From the NCBI GenBank assembly GCA_044225415.1, contig JBGAIO010000026.1:1-25895 (forward strand): a DNA stretch of 25,895 nt. Reading direction: 5' to 3'. This stretch comes from JALORV01 sp044225415. Lineage in GTDB: Bacteria; Pseudomonadota; Gammaproteobacteria; Burkholderiales; Burkholderiaceae_F. Under the pieces are notes generated by a model. It worked only from the letters and a program-made list of their open reading frames with translations, was not told where the DNA came from and did not search any database. Shown here in pieces: positions 16,500 through 25,196 of this stretch (position 1 is its first letter; each line of letters opens with the position of its first letter). The position numbers and the translations under genes were made by a program.

Positions 16500-19400
16500 T
16501 CAGGCGGCGCGCTGCGGCAGCCGGATGACCTGCGCCGGCACCTGGCCGCGCAGCCGTGCGAGCAGCGCTTCCTGTTGCGCGCGTACCGCCTTCAGGTTGG
16601 CGGCCTTCACCGGCCCGTACCCGCGGATGTCCTCGGGCAGGCCGGCAAGCTGCAGCGCCGCCTCGGCGTTGTCGGTGCCCAGTCGCGTGAGGATTTCGTC
16701 GATCAGCGTTTCGTATTCGCCGATCAGCGCGCGCTCGGTGCGCCGCTCTTCGGTACGGCCGAATGGATCGAGCAGCGTGCCGCGCAGAAATTTCAGCGGC
16801 GCGAGCAGAGCGAACGCCGTCATCATCCACGGGCCGTAGTGCTGCTTCGGCGCGCGGCCGGTCTGCGGATCGGGCTTCGACAGCAGCGGCGGCGCCAGGT
16901 GGAAGGTCAGCTTGTAATCGCCTTCGAACTGGCTGGCGATGCGCGCGCGGAATGCCGGGTCCGCGTGCAGGCGCGCGACTTCGTACTCGTCCTTGTAGGC
17001 CAGCAGCTTGAAATAGCTGCGCGCGACGGCCTCGCTGATGCGGCTCGACTGCAGGCGGTCGGACTCGACGCGCTGGACGCGCTGCACGAGCTCGCTGTAG
17101 CGGCGCGCGTAGCGCGCGTTCTGGTAGCCGGTCAGGAACTCGACGCGGCGGGCGACGACGTCCTCCAGCGACGACGCGAAGCGCTTCAGCTCGACGACGT
17201 TGCCAGCGGCTGCATCGGGGAAGGCCGCGCGGCGCACCGCGTCGGCGTCGTGCGCGGCGTAGCGGCCCCAGCCGAAGGCCTTCAGGTTGGCGGCCACGGC
17301 CACGCCGTTGAGCTCGATGGCGCGCGTCATCGCTTCGAGCGACAGCGGGATCCAGCCCTTCTGCCAAGCGACGCCGAGCATGAACGGGTTGGTGTAGATG
17401 CCGTCGCCGAGCAGCGCGGTCGCCAGCGCGCTGGCATCGACGGCCGAAAACGCCGTATCGCTCTGGACGGCCTCGCGCACCTGTTGCGTCAGGTTCGTAC
17501 CGCCGAACTGCCAGTCCGGGTTGCGCACGAACTCGGCCGTCGGCGATTCCGCGGTGTTGACCACCGCCTTCGTCTTGCCCGGCTGGATCTTGGACATCGC
17601 CTCGTTGTTGGTCGTGACGATGAGATCGCAGCCGAGCACGAGGTCGGCATCGCCCATCGCGATGCGCGTGGCGTAGAGATCCGCCGGCGTCGGCGCGATC
17701 TGCACGTGCGAGTACACCGCGCCGCCCTTCTGCGCGAGGCCCGCCATGTCGAGCACCGATACACCGCGACCTTCCAGGTGGGCCGCCATGCCGAGCAGCT
17801 GGCCGATGGTCACGACACCCGTGCCGCCCACACCGGTGACGACGATGCCGTAGGCGCCGCGCGCGGGCAGTACGGCGCGTTCGGGCTCGGGCAGCGCCGG
17901 CAGTTCCGCGTTCACCGCGGGCTTGCCCTTGCGCAGCTTGCCGCCCTCGACAGTGACGAAGCTCGGGCAGAAGCCCTTCAGGCACGCGTAGTCCTTGTTG
18001 CAGGTCGACTGGTTGATCTGCCGCTTTCGGCCGAACTCGGTCTCGAGCGGCTCGACCGACAGGCAGTTGGACTGCACGCTGCAGTCGCCGCAGCCCTCGC
18101 ACACCAGCTCGTTGATCACGACGCGCTTCGCCGGGTCCGGAAACACCGTCTTCTGCGCGGTGTTCTTCTTGCGGCGGCGGCGCTTCTCGGAGGCGCAGGT
18201 CTGGTCGTACAGCAGCACCGACACGCCGGGGTACTCGCGCAGCTCGAGCTGGATCTTCTCCAGTTCGTCGCGGTGATGCACGCTGACGCCGGGCGCGAGC
18301 TTCCACGCGTCGCCCGTCGCGCCGTGCGCGTTGACGGCGGAATGATCGAGCTCGCTGGTGTCGTCGTACTTGCCCGGGTCGTCGGTGACGATGACGATCT
18401 TGCGCACGCCCTCGGCGTACATCTGCTGCGTGATCTGCGGCGGCGTGATCTGCCCGTCGGTGGGCTGGCCGCCGGTCATTGCGACCGCGTCGTTGAACAG
18501 GATCTTGTAGGTGATCGGCACGTTGGCCGCCACCGCTGCGCGTACGGCGAGCGAGCCCGAGTGGAAGTAAGTGCCGTCGCCGAGGTTCGCGAAGATGTGC
18601 TTCTCTTCGGTGAACGGCGCCTGCCCGATCCACGGCACGCCTTCGCCGCCCATCTGCGTATAGGTCGACGTATTGCGGTCCATCCACACGACCATGTAGT
18701 GACAGCCGATGCCGGCCACCGCACGCGACCCCTCGGGCACGTTGGTCGACGTGTTGTGCGGGCAGCCAGAGCAGAACCACGGCTTGCGCTCGGCGACCAC
18801 GCGCGGCTTCGCCAGTGCCCTTTCCTTCGCTTCGATGATGGCCAGGCGCGCCTGCATCCGCGCGCGGACCTCCGCCGGCAGCTCCAGCCGGCCGATGCGC
18901 GCGACGATGGCCTTCGCAACGATCGCCGGCGAGAACTCGTAGTGCGCCGGCAGGATCCAGTTGCCCTGCGGCACGGCCCACTCGCCGCCGTCCTTCTCGT
19001 CGAACTTGCCGATCACGCGCGGGATGCGCTTGCCGGTGCCGATCCACGAGAACAGCTCTTCCTTGAGCTGGTACTCGACGAACTGGCGCTTCTCCTCGAC
19101 GATGAGGATCTCCTCCAGTCCTTCGGCGAAGGCGCGGATCGACGTCGCTTCCAGCGGCCAGATCATTCCGCATTTGAAGAGGCGGATGCCGAGGTCCTGG
19201 CAGGTGCGTTCGTCCAGTCCCAGGTCGGCCAGCGCCTGCCGCGTATCGAGATACGCCTTGCCGGTCGCAACGATGCCGAAGCGCGCATGCGGCGAATCGA
19301 TGACGGTGTAGTTCAGCCGGTTGGTGCGGCAGTACGCGAGCGCCGCGTACAGCTTGTAGTCGAGCAGCCGCGCTTCCATGTCGAGCGGCGAATCCGGCCA

Positions 19401-20141
19401 GCGGATGTTGAGGCCGCCCTGCGGCATCACGAAGTCGGCGGGCAGGTTCAGTTCCACGCGCTCGGGATCGACGATGACGGAGGCCGAGGCCTCGACGACC
19501 TCGGTCACCGTCTTCATGCCGACCCACACGCCCGCGAAGCGGCTCATCGCAAAGCCGTGCAGGCCGAGGTCGAGGTATTCCTGCACGGTGGCCGGATACA
19601 GCACCGGCATCATGCAGGCCTTGAAGATGTGGTCGGACTGGTGGGGAAGGGTCGACGACTTGGCCCCATGGTCGTCGCCGGCCAGTGCGAGCACGCCGCC
19701 ATGGCGGCTGGTGCCCGCGGCGTTGGCGTGCTTGAACACGTCGCCGCAGCGGTCGACGCCCGGGCCCTTGCCGTACCACATGGAGAAGACGCCATCGACC
19801 TTGGCGCCTTCGAAGAGATTGACCTGCTGCGTGCCCCACACGCTGGTGGCCGCGAGGTCTTCATTCAGGCCCGGCTGGAAACGCACGTTGTGGCGCAGCA
19901 GGTGATCGGCCGCCTTCCACGCAGTCTGGTCGACGCCGCCGAGCGGCGATCCGCGATAGCCGCTGATGAAGCCCGCGGTATTGAGGCCGTCGAGCAGGTC
20001 GCGCTGGTGCTGCAGCATCGCCAGGCGGATCAGCGCCTGCGTGCCGCTCATGTACGCGCGGCCGCGGTCGAGGGTCCACTTGTCGTCGAGGGTGACTTCC
20101 GCCAGTGCGCGGCGGACAGCGTCGGGTAACGGCGCGTTCAT
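16500..20141 (-). CDS. Indolepyruvate:ferredoxin oxidoreductase, fused single-chain form
   Basis: The protein has 1213 residues from ATG 20141 (GGAG about 7 bases upstream). The frame extends 85 codons further upstream, but that part lacks family similarity. It converts aryl-pyruvates (indole-, phenyl- or hydroxyphenylpyruvate) plus CoA to aryl-acetyl-CoA and CO2, using thiamine diphosphate and reducing ferredoxin. The N-terminal domain has GFISGYRGSPLGGVD (about 58-72). The TPP domain has WFCSGCPHNTS (about 455-465) and LGDGTYFHSG. Two iron-sulfur cysteine groups are CEGCGDC (about 679) and CNKDYACLKGFCP (about 712-724). The gamma-type domain has VTGVGGTGVVTIGQLLG (about 765) and GLAQKGGAVYSHVQI. 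The C-terminal about 200 residues fit DUF6537. Archaeal enzymes split these domains over two subunits. It is cytoplasmic and probably serves aromatic amino acid breakdown. Confidence 0.95.
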   Translation of the reverse strand: MNAPLPDAVRRALAEVTLDDKWTLDRGRAYMSGTQALIRLAMLQHQRDLLDGLNTAGFISGYRGSPLGGVDQTAWKAADHLLRHNVRFQPGLNEDLAATSVWGTQQVNLFEGAKVDGVFSMWYGKGPGVDRCGDVFKHANAAGTSRHGGVLALAGDDHGAKSSTLPHQSDHIFKACMMPVLYPATVQEYLDLGLHGFAMSRFAGVWVGMKTVTEVVEASASVIVDPERVELNLPADFVMPQGGLNIRWPDSPLDMEARLLDYKLYAALAYCRTNRLNYTVIDSPHARFGIVATGKAYLDTRQALADLGLDERTCQDLGIRLFKCGMIWPLEATSIRAFAEGLEEILIVEEKRQFVEYQLKEELFSWIGTGKRIPRVIGKFDEKDGGEWAVPQGNWILPAHYEFSPAIVAKAIVARIGRLELPAEVRARMQARLAIIEAKERALAKPRVVAERKPWFCSGCPHNTSTNVPEGSRAVAGIGCHYMVVWMDRNTSTYTQMGGEGVPWIGQAPFTEEKHIFANLGDGTYFHSGSLAVRAAVAANVPITYKILFNDAVAMTGGQPTDGQITPPQITQQMYAEGVRKIVIVTDDPGKYDDTSELDHSAVNAHGATGDAWKLAPGVSVHHRDELEKIQLELREYPGVSVLLYDQTCASEKRRRRKKNTAQKTVFPDPAKRVVINELVCEGCGDCSVQSNCLSVEPLETEFGRKRQINQSTCNKDYACLKGFCPSFVTVEGGKLRKGKPAVNAELPALPEPERAVLPARGAYGIVVTGVGGTGVVTIGQLLGMAAHLEGRGVSVLDMAGLAQKGGAVYSHVQIAPTPADLYATRIAMGDADLVLGCDLIVTTNNEAMSKIQPGKTKAVVNTAESPTAEFVRNPDWQFGGTNLTQQVREAVQSDTAFSAVDASALATALLGDGIYTNPFMLGVAWQKGWIPLSLEAMTRAIELNGVAVAANLKAFGWGRYAAHDADAVRRAAFPDAAAGNVVELKRFASSLEDVVARRVEFLTGYQNARYARRYSELVQRVQRVESDRLQSSRISEAVARSYFKLLAYKDEYEVARLHADPAFRARIASQFEGDYKLTFHLAPPLLSKPDPQTGRAPKQHYGPWMMTAFALLAPLKFLRGTLLDPFGRTEERRTERALIGEYETLIDEILTRLGTDNAEAALQLAGLPEDIRGYGPVKAANLKAVRAQQEALLARLRGQVPAQVIRLPQRAA

Positions 20142-20283
20142 CAGGGCTCCTGCCAAAAATCGTGTTCTTGGGAGCGCGGCGTGGGGAAGGTCGTTCCCTG
20201 CCGGGCGGCCGGAAGACGCCTTGTGGGCTTCTTCGGCGGTGTCCGCAGTCTGTGCATCGGCGTCTGCGGTATCAGGTGCGGCG

Positions 20284-20312
20284 AGCGTAGCACCCGGCCC
20301 GCGGCGGCTCAA
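20284..20312 (-). promoter_or_regulatory. Candidate sigma-70 promoter for the indolepyruvate oxidoreductase gene
   Basis: On the minus strand TTGAGC (20312-20307) is separated by exactly 17 bases from TACGCT (20289-20284). This predicts a transcription start near 20277 and a leader of about 135 bases. The rest of 20142-20365 shows no further strong signal. A plus-strand TAAGCT at 20339 is a weak -10 candidate for the M13 peptidase gene. Confidence 0.4.
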
Positions 20313-20365
20313 TCGTGCGGCGCGGCGGCGCGGGCGCGTAAGCTCGCGACCCACTGCGACCGACC

Positions 20366-22402
20366 ATGGATGCACCAATGCTGCGCAAGCACGCACTCTT
20401 CCTGCTGACCGCTGTCGTCCTGCCGCTGACCGCGCAGGCCGACGGCGTGCTCGACGTGTCGGGACTCGGCAAGACCGCCGAAGCCTGCACCGACTTCGAC
20501 GAATACGTGAACGGCCTGTGGCGCACGACCACGCCGATGCGCGCCGACCGTGCGCGCATGGGCAGCTTCGACGACGTGCGCGACGACAGCCAGCGCGTCG
20601 TCGCGCAGGCGCTGGCCGACGCGGCGAAGAACCCCGCGGCGCTGGACACGCCCGGCAAGCGGCTGGCGGCGACCTTCTACGTCAGCGGCATGAACCTGGC
20701 GGCCGTCGAGCAGCGCGGCCTTGCATCGCTGCAGCCGCTGCTCGCGCAGATCGACGCGCTGGACGATCGCGCGAAGCTGCCGGCCGTTGTCGCGGCGCTC
20801 GCGCGCGTCGGCGTCGATGCGCCGGTCCGCGTGGCGATCATGCCGGACGCGAAGGACCGGCGCCGCTACATCTTCAACATCGACCAGGGCGGCCTCGGCC
20901 TGCCGGACCGCGACGATTACTTCAAGAGCGACGCGCGCACGCAGCAGCTGAAGAGTGCCTACGCCGCCTATCGCCTGCAGCTCGCCACGCTGTCACGGGC
21001 GAAGGACCCGACGGCGGATGCGGCGGCAAGCCTCGCCCTGCAGCAGCCTCTCGCCGAGGCCAGCGCCACGCGAGTCGCGCGCCGCGATCCGACAGCGGTG
21101 TACCAGCTGCATACGCCGAAGTCGCTGGCGGCACTGGCGCCGGGCTTCGACTGGCCGGCGTTCTTCGCCGCGGCGGGGGCGCCGGATGTCGCCGAGTTCA
21201 ACGTGGCCTCACCGGCGTTCATGACGGCCTTCGCGAAAGCGGCCGCGGACGCTCCGCTGCCGGCGTGGCGGGCCTATCTGCGCGAGCGGCTGCTCGACGA
21301 GGTGTCGCCGACCCTGCCGGCGGCGTTCGTCGACGCACGCTTCGCCTATCGAGGCAAGGCGATCCGCGGCCTGCAGCAGAACGTCAACCGCCAGGAGCAG
21401 GTGATCTCCCTCATGACCGGCCCCTTCGGATCGGAGCCGCTTGCCGAAGGGCTTGGCCAGCTCTACGTCGCGCGTGCCTTCACGCCGGAAGCCAAGGCCG
21501 CAGCGCTGCAGATGATCGGCGACATCAGGGCCGCCCTGCGCACACGCATTGCAAAGCTGGACTGGATGAGCGCCCCGACGAAGGCGGCCGCGCTGGCGAA
21601 GCTCGACGCGATGTCGCTGAAGATCGGCTATCCGGACCAATGGAAGGAGTACAAGGGACTGGTCATCACCGCCGACGACTACTCCGGCAATTTCCTGCGG
21701 GCGCGCGCCTGGGCTTCCGACGATCGCCTCGCGGAACTGCCGAAGCCGGTCGATCGCAATCGCTGGTTTGCCTCGCCGCACCTGGTCAATGCCTTTGCGG
21801 GCGGGCTGAACGAGATCATCTTCCCGGCGGCGATCCTGCAGCCGCCATTTTTCAATCCGAAGGCCGATCCGGCGGTGAACTATGGCGCGATCGGTGCGGT
21901 CATCGGCCACGAGATCACGCACCACTTCGATGATCGCGGGCGGCAGTTCGACGGCGTCGGCAACCTGAACGACTGGTGGACACCGGACGATGCGGCGGCC
22001 TACAAGAAGCGTGCCGCGGCAGTGGCCAGCCAGTTCTCGGCCTTCGAGCCGGTGCCCGGGCAGCGCATCATCGGCGAGCAGACGCTCGGCGAGAACATCT
22101 CCGACCTCGGCGGCATCAACATCGCCTACGACGGCCTGCAGCTCGCGCTCGCGCGCAAGCCCGTCGGCCTGATCGACGGCCTCACGCAGGCGCAGCGCTT
22201 CTTCATTTCCTTCGCGATCATCTGGCGCAACCAGCAGCGCACCGAATCGCTGCTCGATCAGCTGCGCACGGGCCAGCACTCGCCCGGCCGCTGGCGCGTG
22301 CTGGGGCCGCTGGCCAATCTATCGACCTTCGAGGCGGCGTTCTCGTGTCCGAAGGGCGCGCCGATGCTGCGCGCGCCGGCGGATCGGATCGTGATCTGGT
22401 GA
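20366..22402 (+). CDS. M13-family zinc metallopeptidase (PepO/neprilysin-like), secreted
   Basis: The protein has 678 residues, the normal M13 length. MLRKHALFLLTAVVLPLTAQA is a signal peptide, so the enzyme is exported to the periplasm or further. The start could be ATG 20366 or ATG 20378, and neither has a clear ribosome site. DFDEYVNGLWRTTTPM opens the N-terminal M13 domain. The zinc site is HEITHHFDDRG (His515, Glu516, His519) with the third ligand Glu576 in GENISDLGG. The C-terminus NLSTFEAAFSCPKGAPM and RIVIW are typical of the family. It degrades oligopeptides up to about 40 residues. It is divergent from the indolepyruvate oxidoreductase gene and convergent with the DUF4870-like gene across a REP pair. 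Confidence 0.95.
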   Translation: MDAPMLRKHALFLLTAVVLPLTAQADGVLDVSGLGKTAEACTDFDEYVNGLWRTTTPMRADRARMGSFDDVRDDSQRVVAQALADAAKNPAALDTPGKRLAATFYVSGMNLAAVEQRGLASLQPLLAQIDALDDRAKLPAVVAALARVGVDAPVRVAIMPDAKDRRRYIFNIDQGGLGLPDRDDYFKSDARTQQLKSAYAAYRLQLATLSRAKDPTADAAASLALQQPLAEASATRVARRDPTAVYQLHTPKSLAALAPGFDWPAFFAAAGAPDVAEFNVASPAFMTAFAKAAADAPLPAWRAYLRERLLDEVSPTLPAAFVDARFAYRGKAIRGLQQNVNRQEQVISLMTGPFGSEPLAEGLGQLYVARAFTPEAKAAALQMIGDIRAALRTRIAKLDWMSAPTKAAALAKLDAMSLKIGYPDQWKEYKGLVITADDYSGNFLRARAWASDDRLAELPKPVDRNRWFASPHLVNAFAGGLNEIIFPAAILQPPFFNPKADPAVNYGAIGAVIGHEITHHFDDRGRQFDGVGNLNDWWTPDDAAAYKKRAAAVASQFSAFEPVPGQRIIGEQTLGENISDLGGINIAYDGLQLALARKPVGLIDGLTQAQRFFISFAIIWRNQQRTESLLDQLRTGQHSPGRWRVLGPLANLSTFEAAFSCPKGAPMLRAPADRIVIW

Positions 22403-22475
22403 AAAATGGATCCCCGCTTTCGCGGGGATGACACCGCAGTACTCGGTCGTCCCCGCGAAAGCGGGGACCCATTTT
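22403..22475. repeat. REP-like palindromic pair in inverted orientation
   Basis: Two 30-base arms (22403-22432 and 22446-22475) are inverted copies, identical at 28 of 30 positions and separated by 13 bases. Each arm also folds alone, with an 8-bp stem: ATCCCCGC-TTTC-GCGGGGAT in the first and GTCCCCGC-GAAA-GCGGGGAC in the second. The pair starts immediately after the M13 stop codon and ends 17 bases before the stop of the convergent DUF4870-like gene. It could act as a bidirectional terminator or mRNA-stabilising element. Elements of this form are common extragenic palindromes in beta- and gammaproteobacteria and are often mobilised by RAYT transposases. None is seen here. Confidence 0.88.
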
Positions 22476-22491
22476 GACTTTCGCTCGGCCG

Positions 22492-22911
22492 TTACGCCGG
22501 CATCGGCTGCCGGCTGTTCAGCCGCATCCAACCGCGCGCGATGCGGTAGATCGCCCACACCCCCAGCACGAAGAAGCCGACGATCCAGATCGCGAAGCCC
22601 ACCAGCACCACTGCGAACACCGCGCCGATGATGCCGATGATCACGGCCCACAGCATCGCCCACCAGAAGGTGCGGATCTGCCACGAGAAGTGCGACTCCA
22701 GCCACGTGCCGCGCACGTCGCTGCGCTTCACGTAGTTGATGATGACCGCGACGATCGACGGCCAGCCGAACAGGAACATGCCGACGACGGTGCCCGCGCC
22801 GAAGGCGCCGATCACCAGTCCGAACGTGTGCAACGCATAGACGATGTGCGTCACCGTCACCAGCGATTCGGCGGGTGCGGTGGAGGACGGCAGCGGTTCG
22901 GGCGTGCTCAT
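22492..22911 (-). CDS. Small inner-membrane protein, DUF4870-like
   Basis: The protein has 139 residues from ATG 22911. The frame is open far upstream, but that region is antisense shadow of the M3 peptidase gene. A short polar N-terminus (MSTPEPLPSSTAPAES) precedes hydrophobic segments at about 19-45 (THIVYALHTFGLVIGAFGAG), 82-103 and 104-125, with the charged loop NYVKRSDVRGTWLESHF in between. This layout and the loop match the DUF4870 group of small membrane proteins, whose function is unknown. A minus-strand TATGCT at 22961-22956, about 45 bases upstream, is a possible -10 without a good -35. The M3 peptidase gene is divergent, 153 bases away. Confidence 0.85.
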   Translation of the reverse strand: MSTPEPLPSSTAPAESLVTVTHIVYALHTFGLVIGAFGAGTVVGMFLFGWPSIVAVIINYVKRSDVRGTWLESHFSWQIRTFWWAMLWAVIIGIIGAVFAVVLVGFAIWIVGFFVLGVWAIYRIARGWMRLNSRQPMPA

Positions 22912-23064
22912 GCGGGGCTCCGGGCGAGGTTGATCGGCAGGGATCGACGGCGCGCAGCATAGCGCCCGCACTGCGGGAAGGGACGTTAGTCCGCCGGCGC
23001 ACTCGCGGCCGCGGCGCGGCTTCGGTATCGTTGTCGATTCGCTGAAATCCCGCGCCCGCATCCC

Positions 23065-25127
23065 ATGACGAACGACCATCCGACCGACAATCCCCTGCTT
23101 TCCGAGTGGAAAACACCCTACGGCCTGCCGCCCTTCGCGCAGGTCCGCCCCGGGCACTTCGGACCCGCGTTCGACGTCGCGCTCGCGCAGCACGATGCCG
23201 AGATCAATGCGATCGCGGCCAATCCCGCGACGCCCGACTTCGCCAACACCATCGCCGCGCTCGACGGCAGCGGACGACTGCTGACGCGGATCGGCCAGCT
23301 CTTCGGCAACCTGTGCAGTTCCGAGACGTCCGACGCGCTGCAGGCCGTCGAGCGCACGATGGCGCCACGCCTGGCCGCGCATGCCAGCCGGATGTACCTG
23401 AACGAGCGGCTGTTCGCGCGCGTCGATGCGCTGCACGCGCGCCGTGAAGCGCTGGGGCTGTCGGCCGAAGCGCAGCGGCTGCTCGAACGCATCCATCTCG
23501 ATTTCGTGCTGGCGGGCGCCCGCCTGGCGCCGGAGGCGAAGCAGCGCTACGCCGCGAATGTCGAACGGCTCGCGGAGCTCGAGACCGCGTTTTCGCAGAA
23601 CGTGCTGCACGACGAGGCGCATTGGACGCTGTGGCTCGACGGCGAGCGCGATCTCGCGGGACTGCCGGCCTCATTGCGCGCCGCCGCGCGTGAAGCTGCG
23701 CAGCAGCGCGGCCGCCCCGACGGCCATGCGATCACGCTGAGCCGCTCGCTGGTCGTGCCGTTCCTGACGTACTCCGACCGCCGCGATCTGCGCGAACAGG
23801 CGTTCAGGGCTTGGACCTCGCGCGGAGAGCACGCCGGCGAGCACGACAACCGACCCGTGGCACGCGCCATCCTCGCGCTGCGCCACGAACAGGCGCAGCT
23901 GATGAGCTATGCGAGCTACGCCGACTATGCGCTGGTGGATCGCATGGCCGGCACGCCCGCCGCCGTCGCTCGTCTGCTGGAGCAGGTCTGGACGCCCGCG
24001 AAGAAGCGCGCCGCCGAAGAGCGCGACGCGCTGGCGGCGCTGGCCGCGTCGCGCGGCGAGCCGACGGCCATCGAGCCGTGGGACTGGCGCTACTACGCCG
24101 AGAAGGTGCGGCAGGTGCGCTACGCGGTGGACGACGCGGTGGTCAAGCCGTACTTCCCGCTCGAGCGCGTGGTGCAGGCGGCCTTCGACACGGCGGGCCG
24201 CCTCTTCGACTGCGCTTCGTGCCGCAGCCGCAGATCGCCGCCTACCACCCCGACGTCAAGGTCTACGAAGTGCGCGGGAGCGACGCGCTGGTCGGCGTCT
24301 TCCTGCACGACAACTTCGCGCGTCCGTCCAAGCGCGGCGGCGCGTGGATGAGTTCGTACCGCCAGCAGTCGCGCAGCGCGGGCGACGTGCTGCCGATCAT
24401 CGTCAACAACAACAACTTCGCGAAGGGCGCGACCGGCGAACCGACGCTGCTGTCGCTCGACGACGCGCGCACGCTGTTCCACGAGTTCGGCCACGGCCTG
24501 CACGGCCTGCTGTCGCAGGTGACCTTCGAAAGCCTGTCGGGCACCAACGTGCTGCGCGACTTCGTCGAGCTGCCGTCGCAGATCTTCGAGAACTGGCTGC
24601 CCGAGCCCGCGGTGCTGAAGCAGCACGCGCGCCACGTCGACACCGGCGAGCCGATGCCCGACGAACTGATCGAGCGGCTGCTGCAGGCGCGCCGCTTCAA
24701 CCAGGGGTTCGAGACGGTCGAGTACACGGCGTGCGCGCTGGTCGACATGGCGCTGCATGCGCAGAACGATCCGGCGGGCGTGGACATCACCACCTTCGAA
24801 CGCGAGGAACTCGCGCGCCTCGGCATGCCGCGCGAGATCGTCATGCGCCATCGGCTGCCGCACTTCCAGCACCTGTTCTCGAGTTCGAGTTACGCGGCGG
24901 GGTACTACGTCTACATGTGGGCCGAAGTGCTGGACGCTGACGGCTACGACGCCTTCGTCGAAGCCGGCAATCCTTTCGATGCCGCGGTGGCCGAGCGGCT
25001 GCAGCGCTACGTGTATTCGGCGGGCAATACGCTCGAACCCGGTGCCGCCTTCCGCGCCTTCCGCGGCCGCGACCCGAAGGTGAACCCGATGCTGGCGAAG
25101 CGGGGACTGGTGGAGACCACGGCGTAG
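23065..25127 (+). pseudogene. M3-family metallopeptidase (Dcp/oligopeptidase A-like) with a single-base frameshift
   Basis: Two overlapping frames together encode one M3A peptidase of about 687 residues. The first frame (from ATG 23065) matches the family to about 24207, ending AAFDTAGRLF, and then turns into Arg/Ser/Thr-rich nonsense with a stop at 24351. The second frame takes over at 24210 with LRFVPQPQIAAYHPDVKVYE and runs to TAG 25127. One base, probably a G or C in a Gly/Asp codon, is missing near 24208-24209. The zinc site is intact in the second part: HEFGHGLHG (His473, Glu474, His477 in reconstructed numbering) and Glu502 in RDFVELPSQ. There is no signal peptide, so the product would be cytoplasmic. 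No slippery heptamer is visible at the shift. Either the gene is recently broken or the base is a sequencing error, since both halves are well preserved. Confidence 0.88.
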
Positions 25128-25148
25128 GTCGAAGTCGCTCTCATGGGT

Positions 25149-25178
25149 GTCATCCCCGTGAAAGCGGGGATCCACTTT
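25149..25178. repeat. Third REP-like palindrome copy
   Basis: This 30-base element has the same orientation as the second arm of the 22446-22475 copy, with 26 of 30 positions identical. Its hairpin is ATCCCCGT-GAAA-GCGGGGAT, with one T-G wobble. It lies 22 bases after the M3 stop codon and just before the GNAT gene. Confidence 0.8.
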
Positions 25179-25196
25179 CCTGATCCTCGCATCGCA

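Noticed and set aside
16461..20129. 1222-codon plus-strand open frame opposite the indolepyruvate oxidoreductase gene
   Set aside because: It is fully antisense to a clearly conserved gene. Its His/Arg/Ala/Gly-rich composition is the usual shadow of GC-biased third positions and shows no family motif.
20142..20396. 85-residue N-terminal extension of the indolepyruvate oxidoreductase
   Set aside because: It lacks family similarity and overlaps both the predicted promoter and the M13 gene start. ATG 20141 has a ribosome site and begins the conserved region.
24195..24215. Programmed -1 ribosomal frameshift in the M3 peptidase
   Set aside because: No X-XXY-YYZ slippery heptamer is present at the junction, and relatives of this family are read in one frame.
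22403..25178. CRISPR array, suggested by three similar 30-base palindromes
   Set aside because: The copies differ in orientation, two are only 13 bases apart, the third is 2.7 kb away and no cas gene is present. They fit REP elements.
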